Positions 1-13,848 of a DNA stretch of 64,000 bases are shown here, piece by piece (within the stretch, counting starts at the first letter, position 1; each line of letters begins with the position of its first letter). The DNA comes from Takifugu bimaculatus (taxonomy: Eukaryota > Chordata > Actinopteri > Tetraodontiformes > Tetraodontidae), in contig CP034980.1 in assembly GCA_004026145.2 (NCBI GenBank), forward strand, positions 9,414,667-9,478,666. Reading direction: 5' to 3'. The position numbers were made by a program, and so were the translations under genes. The notes below the pieces were generated by a model that was not told where the DNA came from, did no database searches, and saw only the letters and a list, made by a program, of their open reading frames with translations.

Positions 1-259
1 GCTCCCACCGAGTTCAACCAAGTGGGTTTGAGCAACCTAGTGTTCCATGTGGGTACCGGACTTTTTTTTCTTTCTTTTTTTTTAAATTCTTTTAGCAAAT
101 CCATACACACGTCTTTTGGAATGTTACATACATACTTTTGTCTGATGTTTGTTGCTTTTTAAAACTAAGGTCTGGTTCTCTGCATCCTACGAAAAAGATG
201 CTGCGTCGAGGAAAAAACTGACATCTGAGGATGCTGCAGTGTATCTGAAGCAACTGTAA
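1..259 (+). CDS. Possible 3' end of an unidentified plus-strand gene (two exons)
   Basis: Bases 1-48 stay open in frame 1 and end at a GT donor. A second open block at 170-259 follows an AG acceptor in the same phase and ends in TAA. A poly(A) signal AATAAA follows at 267-272. Joined, the two give a 45-residue C-terminus containing VWFSASYEKDAASRKKL and ending in YLKQL. I do not recognise the family. The block lies in what should be the first intron of atp8a1 on the opposite strand, so it would be nested and antisense. The upstream pyrimidine tract is poor. It may be a true terminal exon pair, a pseudogene fragment, or chance. Confidence 0.3.
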
Positions 260-3200
260 AATGGAAAATAAAGAATACAGCAGGGCCTTTCGCTAAGAAA
301 GAGATAAATATGTGCTACAAATGCATTGCACACCAATATAAAAGCAAAGCTCATCAGTTGAAATAACCTGTGGCATCACCAACCTTGAGGCAATAAGACT
401 AGTTATAAAGTACAAAAACTGTACTATCCACAGTCCTTAAAATAACTTTAAAAAGCTTAAAATTGTAAGGACAGAATATTGACAGGATCAATATTATGTC
501 AGCAATTTTGTCAAATTTGCCACTCAAGCAGCTGACCTTTAAATTTCTCCTTAATTTAAAGGTTTCAGAGGCTCACATTACCCTATCCTCACAGATACAA
601 GCCCCATGCCCTAAGCACTACTTGGGAGAGCACCACTGTAAAACTCACAGGTCAACGGTATTTCCAGACTCAAGTTGCGCGCATGTGACCAAGCGGGTAG
701 TTGGAGAGCTCTTTTTAGCATGCAGTAGTAGCGTAATCATGAGGTAAGAGTGTAGCATAGCCTGCGCAACAACAAATGAACACACTAGGTTAAAAAAAAG
801 AGTCCCCGACTCAGGCCAGAGGAAGGGGACCAACACGGGGAAGCAGTCCTCTTAAAACCTCAACGACAACAAAAACCCGGCAACATGATACCATAACCAG
901 AGCCCTTTCACTTGATATGCACCGGTTACAACCTGCGCCCTCCTTCCTGTATTTAAATCATTTGTCTGAAGCCATTTTAAAGGGTAAAAAGAAAAGTGAC
1001 ACTCTATTCACGGTCTACTTTCTCTGCTTTTTCACCTCTTCTTCTCACCTTACTGTTAGCACGTTCTCACTTACGTTTCACAAAGTCTGGATCTTAAATT
1101 ACAACCTCCTGTAATGATCTCCCAGGTTTAGCACAAAGGATTACTCAAAGGTGACAGTTATTTTTAGCCAAAGATCACATGGTTAGGAGAACCTCACTTC
1201 ACTACAGGAAAGAATGACAAATGTCCCCACAAAATGTGAGTGTTATTTTATTATTCACCATTATGGTAAAGCGATAAATACACTTGGTGTGCACGAATCA
1301 ATCAATGATTCTTTTAACTTGAATTAAGAAGCTGATGTGATTCTTGGAAAGACCCTTGCGTGTCATTACGTATAAGCCTTCAATCAAGAGGCTCAAGAGG
1401 CAGTTGGGATGGTGTAACGTTGCGTAATTAACTGATCACAGTCAGTAAGGCCAAACACTACTTTGCAAGTTAAGTCAATGCTCCTGATGAATTACAGTGC
1501 GACAGGTTCAGAATACGCTAGGGGCCGTTGTCAAGTGTGAGTAAAAAGCTAAAGTATAGCATTAACAATATTTACAAATGCATAAACATTTCATGAGTAT
1601 CTGTCTGCTCTGGGCTACTGTAAAATCATAGCAGACCAGCATTCTTTGGAGGGGCCTGACAGGTCAACAAGTATACAATATTAACATGAGTACGCTTCCA
1701 TATGTCAAGAAACAGGCAATAAATAAATTTAAACAAGACAGGAACTCTTTCAAAGGCATGACTGATCAAAGAATAAGTGTCCGCAGTGACAAATGAAAGT
1801 GGGGCTGGCACAGCAGCTGCAGCCCACAGCCCCTGTGCAATAGCAGGCTACAGGATGTGGCAGTTGTTGTTGATGTTGGGTCTCATTGTTGTGAATGAGC
1901 TACCGCAGCAGAGGTCTGGATGCCGGCCCTCGAGCAGGTGCTGCAATGCACCAGTTGACGCCGCGCTGCTCCTGTTCAATACACTCCTTATATTCTATTT
2001 ATGAGGGGAGACACAAAGGGGTGTATGGGAAGTTTGGGGGAAATAACAGATGATCTATAAAATAAGACAAATTGTATTGTCGCACTGCATCTGTACAGCA
2101 ATGACTACATTAATCAGGCCAAGTTAGTCGCATATTAAAAGTATTCTTCCACTGTATTGGGAAGAATATTTCCCAGTGGCTTTAAATGCAGATGTATCCA
2201 ATACAAACACAACTGTGAAAGGTTCAACCTTTGGTTTGCTCACAGCAAACACTTGTATAAGATGGAACGATTGAGAAGCCGGATGCTGACATGTCAAATT
2301 CATGTCATCTTTCTGTATTAATGGAAGAATATTTCATTCTGCAGAGAATCCAAGAACGTCTTCACTGCATCTTCACTTCCAACTCAGCTGAAGATTGAAG
2401 ATGTGCACATGGTGCAACCAGAGCACATTTTTCCATAAACTACAGAGAGGACAAAAGAACTGGAGAAAATAAATACTATACAAACAATATGATGCCTTTA
2501 TTTGCTTTTTGTGCACTTTAGTGCTGTTTAAACTGTAGCTAGTCCTTAGCAAAACAGTATAAGTGTCTTTACATCATCAACAGCTGGTGAGGAGCTTCCC
2601 CATCACTGTTTTAATACTATTCTCACACACCAGATCCAATTAACAACAACATGCTGAACGCTGTAAGTGGATTAGATGTGCAAAAGTAGAGCTGGTCTGA
2701 GATAATGGTCAACTTGGCTGACCAACCTGCTGCAGTCCAAATCTCTGAAGTGGAAGAGGCTCCAACTCCACTCTCTTTACACTAAAAACATCCACCCATA
2801 TCGGTCTCATTTCCTTGTTTTTAATCACACTGTGTGGATAAAGTGTTGTCTTGGTGGTAAATGCTCTCAGTATTCTCTGGTGGACAGTGTGCATTTTCCA
2901 AGGACTAATTACAATAAATACAGGCACATTACGGCTCAACTAGCAGTCGTTAATAAAGGGGGTAAGAAGGGGAAGTCATGTGGACGTTCACCGGTTCATG
3001 TCATTTTTAATTAATGTCTTAATGTCATAACAACCACTCTGCTGATGTTTACTGGTATGGCATTTTCCCAACAGGAGCAGCTGGTGGAAAATAAAGGAGA
3101 TGCATCTAGGAAAACCGGGAGAATATAAAGTCACTAATAGAGCTCAGCGGGAGACGCGACATGCAGCGCACGTGTCTGGAGGGGAGCCTCCAGAGGAAGG

Positions 3201-4221
3201 ATCGATGCCATCAAGTGTCGTAATGAGTTGGGATGCAGGCCAGATATCAGGGTTATTGCCCGTGTCAGCCAACAGACGGACAGCGGTTACAGGGGGGGCG
3301 CATATTTTCTAAAAGACGGTCCGCATGGGGAAAAATGGGCCCAGCATGTTGAAGACCATGGCACCGTCTGCAGATTTATGCTGTCTTGTCGGGTTATGCA
3401 TTAGCTCAGGTCAGGCAGAAGTGGTGGGGGTGGGAAATTATTGCTGCCATGACTGTCAACACAAGCAAGATTAAAAACTCTGACAGCAGCAATGAGGGGA
3501 ACAATCACCACGCCATGCCTAAAAATATGACCCACGCACCGTGACGCCAGGGGTCGAGCATTAAAGAGCGAAATAAAGGGCTAAACTACACACAGCTGAC
3601 CCATTTCATTTTGGGAATTCTCTTCCAAAATTGTGTCTATCTTATTGTCTCCAGATAGTCAGTAACAGTAGCGCTAATCCTCGTTTTGGAAATAAGAGGA
3701 TCAACTGTTGTTATGGGGATATTTTTTGCCACAGTATTTTTTTCTAGGTATTTCAGATCCGCTTCAAAATAAAAGCTTTTACAGCATATCATAAAAGTTA
3801 TCAAGCTGAATATTGGCAGCATTAAGACTGAGTGATGACAAATTTGGCTCCATGTCAGAACCAGGATTGACTCACAAATTATTCATCCCACAATGACAGA
3901 AAAATGCTTGTATGTCGTTGACTGGATGTAAGAGATAATGTGGATGATAGTATCCCTAAACTATCACCATGTGTATCACTAAACATCTCATTGCTATTCA
4001 CTATTAGATACTTAAACCCAATAAACATTTGGATGCATCACTTGTAAAACATCCAATCAGTTGGGATTCAGAACAGGTCGTTAATTAACCTGACAGAGTT
4101 ATAGTTTGATCAATAAACTGATGCAGAGACACGTGACCTGGACACAAGGCTCCATCACAAGCCATTAAACGATGGCAGAGTGGGTGGTGGAACACGTCTT
4201 CAGGCTATTAACACTGTTCTG

Positions 4222-4253
<32 letters not shown>

Positions 4254-7200
4254 GAGGTGTCAAGAGAAGTGACACATCACTTGTGCCCATTAGAGGATTT
4301 TAACACAGTTTATAACGTAAGTATCAGAAAAGACAGAAAGGTGAGGTGAACTGTGGAGCTCAGCACACAGCTCAGCTCCGCCTGGGGCTCTTAAGGGTAT
4401 TGATTAGGATTCCATTTGTCCCAAACCCACTGGGTTTCACGATTTCTCAGTGTCCCTTTACAGTGAGCCTGATGTGGCATTTATAACCTCGGCTCGCCAC
4501 CAGCAATAAAGGGCAGCACATGAGTGATTTACGCCAGATGAATATTTCAGTAGACAGAGAGTCTATTCATCAAATCAAACGCAGAGGTTGAAGACCCCTC
4601 ATCAGTACCGACATGTCCACGGATTTGGGTGTGAAGGTGAGAACGTAATATAGATACCACCTCAACTTAAGCAAGGGCAACATCCACACAGTGAGACACT
4701 TATCAGATCAATGCACCATCCACCGTTCACTACAGGGCAAAATTAATCCATAACCCCATTTGGCTCCGTCTGGCTCCCTGGGCTCAGGCCGGCTTCAGTG
4801 GGACAGACAATCCTGGAACAACATGGGCAGCTGGGGCATGTTGTGACATCACAGCAGCCAAGCTTATCTTAGCGTTAGATCTACAGAAGCCTCTCCACTG
4901 AGCGCAACCTTATGAATGGTAGAGGGGAGGGATGTTGACAGGGAAATGACTTTTTCCTGAAAACCACGTCATCGTTCAGCAAAAACAAAGCAGGATTCTT
5001 TTCATGGCTGGGAGGAAAAGTTAAATGACTATATGTTAATCATCGTTAAAGTAAATGAGGTGCTGATCAATTATTCATCGAGGTTATTCATCAAGCAAGA
5101 CAACTAGAGCTAATCTAGCAGAACAACAAAGGAAAACAAAGGAAAATCTGTGTGACAAATGTGAATGGGAGCGATAGCCCGATCAGGAAAACTGTACTCA
5201 ATGCCAAAAATAGCTGCAATATCCAAATGGCCGAATAGCGACAACTAATCCAAGTCGTGTGTCAGTGATGCTCGCTCACCTCATGTGACATGCAAAACAG
5301 GCAGCTTTCTTTAAACTAAAGCAAGCCACGTGTCCACACTGTGCACGTAAAACATCAACCCAACAGATTATGACAATGCAAGCATTATTTATGTAGTCTT
5401 CAGCAGCTTTGACGCATCTGTTAGCAGGTTCAATCAGCCCAAGAGCATTCGTAGCATGATAAAAAACTGTTTACGCAGAGCACTCAGGCAATGCCTGTCA
5501 AATATTACAGAATAACTGAATAGGTAATACAGCGCGTGACACTGCAACCCTATTGACCATAAAACACCTTTGCGTGCGCTTATAGCCTGCATCTGCATTG
5601 AACCTCCCGGGTTGTTTATCAGGAGAGCTTTTATCTGTCTGCATGTCTAGATTAGTCCCAGATCACCAAGCTGTACCAACCCACAAACAGAAGGCATTTA
5701 CATAAGACAGTGATCCAACAGAGGTGCCCTGCAAACACGGTAATGCTGCTGAGATCCTGAATGCCTGTTTTCAGAAGAAAATCTGTGGAAGTGAAAGCAC
5801 CGCTGTGCACATGGAGATGAGACGGGACATAAAATGCCCAACATCTCCAGGGTCAAGGGCGGCGCGGGTTTAATCCTCCCAGCCACCGATAGCGTTGCTT
5901 CCATGTTGAGTACCTGCTGACACTTTTCCTTTTGACCTTGTCGTCACCTGGCACGAGCAGGTGTGCGGTATTTTCATGCTGCTCGCGCATGCTAGTATCT
6001 GCATCGCATTTAACAGCACAGCCGGGTCCAAAAAAAGATACCAACTCACCAAGAAATTAAGATTATGACCATCATTTAGGTATTTCTTTCTCATTGTATA
6101 ATGCTGCTGTTAGCAACAAGATAAAAGTGTTGGGCTTTTTTTTTGTTTCTAAAGAAAAAAAATCTGAAGACGCATATTAGCTTCACTGAAAGACTCTCCA
6201 GCTAACCTGTTGACCAAGCAGTTAAAATAGTTGTCTTAAAGCCACACTGCCACCTCTGCTGTATGTTGAGAAAGAGTAAATGATTCATCAAATTTCTTAA
6301 TATGATGATTATCTCTAACTACTAAAAGTAGAAACCACATTTGATATGTTGAGTTTGTGCATGTGACAGCCAAAAACATCCAGCCATAACATCATTAATG
6401 CTGACTTTGGACCAGAAAAAAAATTGGAATTGATAAGAAACTCCCCAAAGTTTCCTCAATCACCTCAGCTTTTCAATTTGTCTGGGGTACAGCTACGGAT
6501 CTCATGAGGTCACACATGAGAGAACATCAGAATTGAGTGCCTGTCATTATATCGGCCTTTGTGAAGGAGCGCCTTAATATCCCCTCTTCGGCATGACAAT
6601 TTTCCAAAACCACTTTCACGGAGGACACCAGAAACACAAAGTCGCTGTAGGTCAGCTATGGAGGCAGCTATGGAGGCAGATGTAAGGCCAGGAGACGTTC
6701 ATAATTTAGATGAACAAAGGCCCAGACTTGATATTAAAGCAATGGAACTTCTGGGTTGTACCAGACGAATGGATATCAGAAGGACCCATCCGTCCTCCTC
6801 GCACCTTAAACACGGTTCATTCTGAGGTGCAACTGCTGACCTGTGACAGGAGACAGGGTCACAAAGTGACACGACACAATTATGACTACGTTTGACTGGG
6901 CAAAGGATAGGCGTGCTATTGGAGTTTCAAAATTAATAAGACCAAATCTAGATTTTTCATGAATTAGACCGGCTAATTTTTCCAAACAGGCACAATGCCG
7001 ATAAGGGAGAGATATTTATTTTACATATTGATCAATAGGATGCTAAAGAGAACATTATACCATGTAAATAAGCTTACATATAATGCAGCACAACTTCTTT
7101 ACTGACTTACCTGCCAATCTCCACCTCTGGTGTCAACATTGGGAAGGGATTTGTTCTATATATACACATTAACACGAAGGTCAACAGATGTTTCTTTCCA

Positions 7201-9222
7201 TCTGTGCTTAACTAGTTTGGATTACATCAATCAGCTTTCCTATTTAGTTAGCAGAAGCAGGTTTTAAAGTGTACTACCAAATCTACCGTCTATCATAACA
7301 CGTTCTAGAGGAGATCAATGTCTAAAAAGGTGCCTGTCTGTCATCATGGAATCCCACATTAAGCATGCTGACAGCTCCTGACGTCATCTAGCGCCCTAGA
7401 TAAGGTTATTCTGGAGACACCAGCACTGACAGAGTGATGTCGGATGTTTCCCCAGCTCAACAGAGAAGAGTGACAAGAAGTGGAGTGGCACGTAGTGGGC
7501 AAGACTGGGGAGTGTGCAGCACGGAACGCTGACAGACAGGCCGCTGACGGATTAGGTAGTAAGCCTGGCAAAGGGCTGCCCTTTCTAGATGCAGGCCTGC
7601 TTGATGCAGTGTGGTGATTAAAAAAAATAAAGGGTGGGGAAAGTGCTCCAGCTCTGGTGAAAGCAGCCAAAGGAAATGCTGCAGAACAGACATACAGGAG
7701 ATAGCTGGAGAACATATAGTTAGCCAGCTTAAAAGCAGAAGTCGGTGATCAGTTATAACAGTGACAGAAACGATCAAATCTTGCATTCAACTTGTTATTT
7801 CTAAGAGAAAACATGATGCCTTGCTTTTATTGCTGAAGCAGGGAGATGAGGGTGTTGGCTCTGTGCAACAGAGGCGAGTGAAACAGAGCTCTTTGTAACC
7901 TAAATGGTACCGTGTGGTAGGTGGGGGATGGCTATATCTAGCAATAGCTGCTGTATAATTCATGTGTTTGCTCGTGTGACAGCCACCACCACATTATTAA
8001 TCAGTTTTCTGGAATCTATGGAGAGTGCTTGAATTATTTACTGTTTTAATGTAATAGAAGACAACTGGCTGAAATCCTGACGATGAGTGAAGGATGGATG
8101 GAGGATACATCGCACTAGTCTGTTTTCTATCCTGCGTCCAGTATTAACTGTCTGAAATGAATGAATAATCACGGATGCCATTTATACCCGCTGAATATCA
8201 TATGATGGCTTTGCCCATCAAACTGTCCAAAAAAGGGGAACAAGAATTCTGAAGCTTCTTAAAAGTGATATGAGTGCATTTAAGTATTTTCTGAAAGTGG
8301 CAGCAAAATGACAGTAATGAGACCACATCTCTTAGCAGAGCAATGCTGAGAGACTCACAAAACCAATAACTGACACAATATTACATATTAATATAGAAAA
8401 TACACAACACCGCCCAACACCCTGAAGAAGATATGTTTGAATAGACAAATAACTCTAAAATCTTGTATTTTTTTTAAGCTTCTCTGTAGGCAGCTGACAC
8501 TCTTTCATGCTCAATAATACTGAATTTTTAAAACAAGTTGCATGTCTCTTTAAAAATGTATCACCTAATGTCGTAGCTATTTGGAGGAAGGGTCCATTTC
8601 AGGGGGACAAATTCTTGTGTGAAACAATCTCGTAGAGTTACGGAATCAGTGATGTCAATGTGTTGCAATAGTTTAAAACCCAATCACATCAAAACACATC
8701 ACAGAGGCTGTGCCATTTTATTGAATCCTGAAGATAAATGATGTCCAAGACCAAAGATCTGTGACTCATAGACGAGACTTCATAAAGAACCCTGCAGACT
8801 GCATCTATAGCAGGACTCAACTTTTACAGATAGAGACGCTGGACTTATTCTGAGCTGCCCCTCTCCTTGCTGATGATACCCCAAGGGTTTTTTTTTGGGA
8901 GGGGGGGGAATCACACAGTTTAGAATTCTCAAAAGGTCCGTGTACAGGTCTTGAAATTCACAGTGCAATTACCGGTACTTAGCTTGCAGAATTTCTTGCG
9001 TCAAAATAATCCTAAATTCCAAAGTTTCTTTTTTGCAGAAGAGTCTCTTTAACTCTCAGTTCCTCCCTGATGCGTCTGGACCATGCTGGGGGACGATTCA
9101 TCAAAGCTTAAGCTAGCAAGTTATTGTGCAGTAACCTTACTCTCATGGAGCTACCCTCTGGCCTTCGGGGACGCAATGCAAGCAATTCTCAAAGAAATGC
9201 AAGTAAAGTGATCTTTACATAC
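260..9222. other. Non-coding stretch, presumed atp8a1 intron 1
   Basis: No exon could be supported here on either strand. Open frames are short and lack consistent splice phase or family resemblance. Because atp8a1 exon 1 lies at 9223-9271 on the minus strand and its donor points leftwards, this stretch should be its first intron. I looked for the next expected exon, which begins with a GYEKTDD-like sequence in the family, and did not find it. A (CA)14 tract is at 4223-4250. AT-rich, single-copy-looking sequence makes up the rest. Confidence 0.55.
4223..4250. repeat. (CA)14 microsatellite
   Basis: An uninterrupted CA dinucleotide run ends abruptly before TACGAGG. It lies in the presumed first intron of atp8a1. 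Confidence 0.95.
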
Positions 9223-9271
9223 CCTCCGACCGGGTACGCAGATCGGACATGGTTCTCTGGACGGGAGGCAT
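9223..9271 (-). CDS. atp8a1: atp8a1 first coding exon (P4-ATPase phospholipid flippase, N-terminus only)
   Basis: The minus strand reads MPPVQRTMSDLRTRSE plus one base of the next Gly codon, then GTATGT as donor. This matches the N-terminus of vertebrate ATP8A1 (MPTMRRTVSEIRSRAE, then GY) in length, phase and most residues. ATP8A1 is the catalytic P4-ATPase that moves aminophospholipids to the cytosolic leaflet, with a CDC50-type beta subunit. Only the cytosolic N-terminus is here; the other exons must lie left of the window. A head-to-head position next to grxcr1 is also the human arrangement, which supports the call. The exon is too short for ordinary open-frame lists. Confidence 0.82.
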
Positions 9272-9640
9272 CTTTCCCCACAGAGCCGGGCGACGGCACC
9301 TGTCAAACGGCCGCGGCTCGTTAGTGGCGTTTCCGGAGGCTGCGGTTGCTTCTTCTCAAGCGTCAAAGAACCTCAAAAGGGGCAGAAATGTATCGGAGGG
9401 ATCCTCTCTCATGCGGACAAAACCGCGGCGCGTTTGGTGCAAATGAGAGCGATGGGCGAGGAAACAGCTTTCATCTGCCGGTCGTCATGGAACCGCGGTC
9501 ACGAGCCCACGGCTTCATAAAAAGCCCAGCATCCTGGTTCACGCGGCGGATTATCAAAGCGGCGGACACCCTCCGTCAGGCGCGAGCGGCACTCACCATA
9601 AACTGGCGAGAGGGGAACTGTACCGCTTCACAATAAGGAC
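9272..9640 (-). promoter_or_regulatory. atp8a1: CpG-rich promoter and 5' UTR region of atp8a1
   Basis: Directly upstream of the atp8a1 start codon the sequence becomes GC- and CpG-rich (many CGCGG, GCGGC and CCGCG words), unlike the AT-rich flanks. Overlapping short open frames on both strands here are an effect of base composition. Boundaries are approximate and no transcription start can be read directly. Confidence 0.6.
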
Positions 9641-12134
9641 CGTACCATTTGTAATTTAGTCTGAGGGGTGCTTACTGACAATTACGCCTAATTATTTTAT
9701 TCTCCGAAAAACCCAAGTCAAGTGACGTGTATTATCTGTAAATATTTTAAGAATTCGAGCAAACACAAGCAGCCACGATAGAGATTTTTTTTTTTTACAA
9801 ATCTTCTTGAACATCTTTGGAAATTGAAGATTCCCCCTTCTGCGGGTATTCACCAACAATAGTGTAGTGGGAGGGAGTTGGTTAATGGCATCGAGCTCCT
9901 TTTCTTTATTAAGTATTAAGATATTCATATATTAATAGAATTCTGTTCTCAGCAACAACCTAGTTTACAAGGAAAATATTTGTACCCATCAAATTCATAT
10001 AAACTTAATTTTCAGAAAACGAAAATAGGATTTAATTTATCTCTATACCTGTAACTAACGTACTATTTAATAAAACTGTGTTACTATGCAGCTGTTGAAA
10101 TGCAGATAAAATGGAATTAAAATTATTGAGCACTTCAAACAGAAAAATGTGTGAATTAAAAGTCCCCGTGTGTATAAATTAGCGTAATAATTTTGATTAT
10201 AAACACTATAATTCAGCATTTGCTACAAGCTAATGTCTGAATGAAAAGAGGGTGGTGTCACATTGGATACTTTATCAAACCATTATAAATTCCCTTTAAT
10301 ATTAACCATGATAACACTATTATAAGAGGAGAGGGGAAGAGCTGGAGCTGTAGGGCACCTCAGCCATGAGAGAAAACTTTCTGTTATCTTATCTCATCAG
10401 TTCTTGCAAACAGCTGAACTCATAATCAGAAGATGCTTAACCCTTTTAAAAGTGAAACAATACAAAATTAACTTGACCCTGACAAGATAATATTTGATTT
10501 ATTTATAATAGAAAAAAAGGGCATGCAAAAATGCAGCAACTGAGGATTTAAGCATGGAATTTTTTGGAAATAGAGACCATGATCAGTCACAGCGTTACTG
10601 ATTACTGACAGAGAAGCTGGTGGTTGTGAGTCACTCCTGATTACAGTTTTGTCTGTAATGAATCTGCATGAACACGAGTTCTCGGTTAATGAAACAAAGA
10701 TGGCCATAACAGCTAAACAACAAGAACGTAACATAGAAAATGCCTCTGTACACCAAATTACAGCACGTTCTCATTGTCACTGCAGCTGAATTTAAAAAAA
10801 AAGTCAGACATGCAGGAGGCAGAATCTGTACAGCAGCAGCACCACTGCAGTTGCCTGACAGAACTGCAGTCTCCCAGATGTGTTTGTAAGGCTGCATCCT
10901 GCTGAACAGCACGTGTTTCTTTGCAGATATCAGGTATATTCCTGTGTGAGATTACAATTTTATGTCAAGGGAGCTCAAAGAAACGCTGCTGCACCAGTGA
11001 TTGATATGCTTTTTGTAATAAGGATGTTTTTACTGTCATGGGAACTGGGGGCAGATGAGATTATTCCCCTGCCAGCATCACATAAGTGTGTCAGTCTAGC
11101 ACAGATGCCCACTCCTTTCAGCCAGTCTCACTGGACCCCTGTGCTGAACACAAGAACTCAAACACACACGTGAGCATCTGCACCTCCTCTCACTCCACAT
11201 TTCTCCCAAACATTTGCCCGCTTTTCTCCATTCCTTAATTTAGCGTCAGCTCACCACCATGGGGATTTAGAACTGGCTCTCGTGGTTGCTAGGCAACAGT
11301 GACTCGAAGCCTTCTCCCTCAATTATGTGCATGTGTCTCAGGTTTATGTTTTATGCTGTAAGCCTTGACTTCTAACAGCTGTACTGATTTCTATTATTAA
11401 AAACATCTGGGTTTCTTACAAGCACTGTGAGTATTTATAATTATAAATAATTATTTATTGGATTATTTGTAGAACACTGTTTATTTTCATCTACCTCCAA
11501 ATGTATTTTTTGTCATTTGTCATTTTGGCAGCAACTGCTTTACATCCCTTAAATATTCACATAAAGATTTATTTATAATTTGCTTATAAATTTATTTGTC
11601 TGGTGCCTAAAGTTTACTTAGCTCAATCTCTTTTGCAAATGCCACAAACTTCACAAAAAAGTACTTTCCAGACTAACCCTAACCCTATTTATCTCTATTA
11701 AACTATTAATATTAATATGCAAATATCAACAGTCTAGAGGATTATCAGGATAAATACACCAAACCAGTATTTTTAATAGGCAGACAAATATGACAGTCTT
11801 GGAAAAACCCCTCAGGTTCAAGAACAAGTGACTTCACCATCCTAAAAATAATCTAATTTCAGACATCTAAAATGTCAATGTCCTGCATGCTGAATAAATA
11901 TTACCCCAAATAGTTTAACTAGAGGACAATGTGTAGCAAGACAGCACAAAAATACAGAAAGAGGGTCACAGACAGAGGGTTTTACACGTGACTGATGCCT
12001 TAAAATGCGTTCTTCTTTCACTTGGGTCAATTAAACCTCGTCTAGTGACCTCGGCTGGTCATTAAATGCTCAATATTGAGCAAACTGTGGGCAGCAGGAC
12101 TCAGGTTTTGGCCTACTGTGCTTCAACTGTCTTC

Positions 12135-12147
12135 TGCCCCCTAGTGG
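12135..12147 (-). promoter_or_regulatory. CTCF-like core motif
   Basis: The minus strand reads CCACTAGGGGGCA, which fits the 13-base core of the vertebrate CTCF consensus. It lies in the shared upstream region between two divergent genes, where an insulator would be meaningful. Chance occurrence cannot be excluded. Confidence 0.45.
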
Positions 12148-12854
12148 TAACTAATAGGTCGTTACGGTGAGGTCATTAATTGATTAATCACATATGGTCA
12201 GTCAGTGTATGGTCTGTGGTGATTTTAATTCTCATGCAGCCCAAATGACAACATGAAAGATGTGATGGGCTAGTTTGAACCTGTTTCAAAGCTGAAATGT
12301 GTCTTATTATGGCAACAGAAAATTTGAGCTGGCAGTGGTAAATCATCTGCCATCACCACCTCATGGGCTACAGTTGATAAATTAGACAGAGTAAAATCAA
12401 TAATCGTATTTAGAATACTATTTGAGGTCATTGGGTCTCACATGACAACACAACACTGATGAGGAGGCCTCGATCAGCAAGTCTAAATGTGCTGAAGTGA
12501 GATAAAATGGCTGCTTGTCTCAACACGGATAGGGTGTGTTTGGGTGAAAGCTGTAGATAAGTGTGTCCCTGTCACATCTTAACAGAGGTGGTTTCAGGCA
12601 CAACTCCTCTGCTGTCAGCGCATTTTTGTGACACTTTCACCTGGGATTAAATAAAATATAAAACTGTAAATTGTGACATGGAAGAAAATCGATGAAGAAA
12701 CTGCTCCTCTGTGATAAGAACCTATTTAAAATGAAAATGATATGTAAAACCCATGACAGATTTATTCCAATTATAAGAGCAGGCAGGCTGAGTAACATAA
12801 GCAGCTTTATACTTACTGCTAAATATAGGATATGTAATCCAGCCCGTTCAGAAA

Positions 12855-12947
12855 ATATTATATTATATTATATTATATTATATTATATTATATTATATTA
12901 TATTATATTATATTATATATTATATTATATTATATTATATTATATTA
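12855..12947. repeat. (TATTA)n pentanucleotide satellite
   Basis: About 18 nearly perfect five-base units with one phase slip near 12915. On the plus strand it reads as an artificial YYIIL peptide repeat, so the open frame crossing it is not a gene. Confidence 0.95.
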
Positions 12948-13848
12948 AGTTACTGTCTATAATATAGTTCACAATATGGGGAAGTGAAAAATCAAAATGA
13001 AATACAACAAAATATGGTTCAATTCAAGGTAGCCTGAAAGAGTAAAAATTAAAGGAAAACTACAATAAAAACTACAAAAATAACCTACAGGTTGACAGTT
13101 GCTTGTAAGCACATTTATGTAAAATACTGCAACTTATATATATTACTTTGAAACTATGCAAAATGATAAAGATCAAGACATTTTCTATCAAATACATGTT
13201 TGCTCAGATGTTTTAGCATCATCTGCCAGAATAATAGACCCATCAGGGTGGGATTATTCTGCAAATTAAAAACTTTTAAAATGTCAGATAATGAATAGAT
13301 TTTAATATGATGAATAAAACAACAACAAAGTGGATGTCAACTAAGACCAGTATGTCTAAACTCTAATCAGTTTGGCGTTTCAATGGCAACGGTATAATTT
13401 TTTTTGTTACATGAATGTCTTTCCCATGTTTGCTTAGAAAAGCCCAAATGTGCAGCTGACTGACACATCTTGAATATTATGTGATGACATCACTGTGCTT
13501 GTGTGTTTTGTGTCTTCATTCTATAAAGTACCTGAAGTGAAACTATTAAAAGTCTTCTGTAAAAGCTTTGTGAAAACTGCGTAAAGTGTGATGAATAATT
13601 CAAACATAAGTATCATTTTACTCTAGATGAGCTTGCTTGGTTGCCATGGCAGAAATGCATGCATTATTTACTGCAGTGTGAGTGTGACTGTAATGCAGCT
13701 TACAGGCTCTCGGTCGTTTTTAGCTCTGTTCACACAGCGAGGATTAAACGTGGTTGTAATCCACGGGGACAAACAGTCTGACTCCGAATGAACCTCCCGG
13801 AGTTCTGCTGCCATGTTGTGGACCACGTAAGGTGGCAGCGGGTCTGCG

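Larger units (their letters stand above)
9641..13848. other. Intergenic region between divergent atp8a1 and grxcr1
   Basis: About 4.2 kb without a supportable gene separates the two divergent genes. It contains an ATATT-type pentanucleotide satellite (12855-12947) and a CTCF-like motif (12135-12147). The last 200 bases before grxcr1 are its presumptive promoter and 5' UTR. Two tandem TAACCC units near 11675 are too short to be telomeric. Confidence 0.6.

Noticed and set aside
6243..6262. CTCF-like word near GCCACCTCTGCTG
   Set aside because: It has an extra base within the core compared with the consensus.
11670..11690. Interstitial telomere-like TAACCC units
   Set aside because: Only two units are present, which is expected by chance.
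12692..12967. A 91-codon plus-strand frame
   Set aside because: Its second half is the translated ATATT satellite and its first half has no support.
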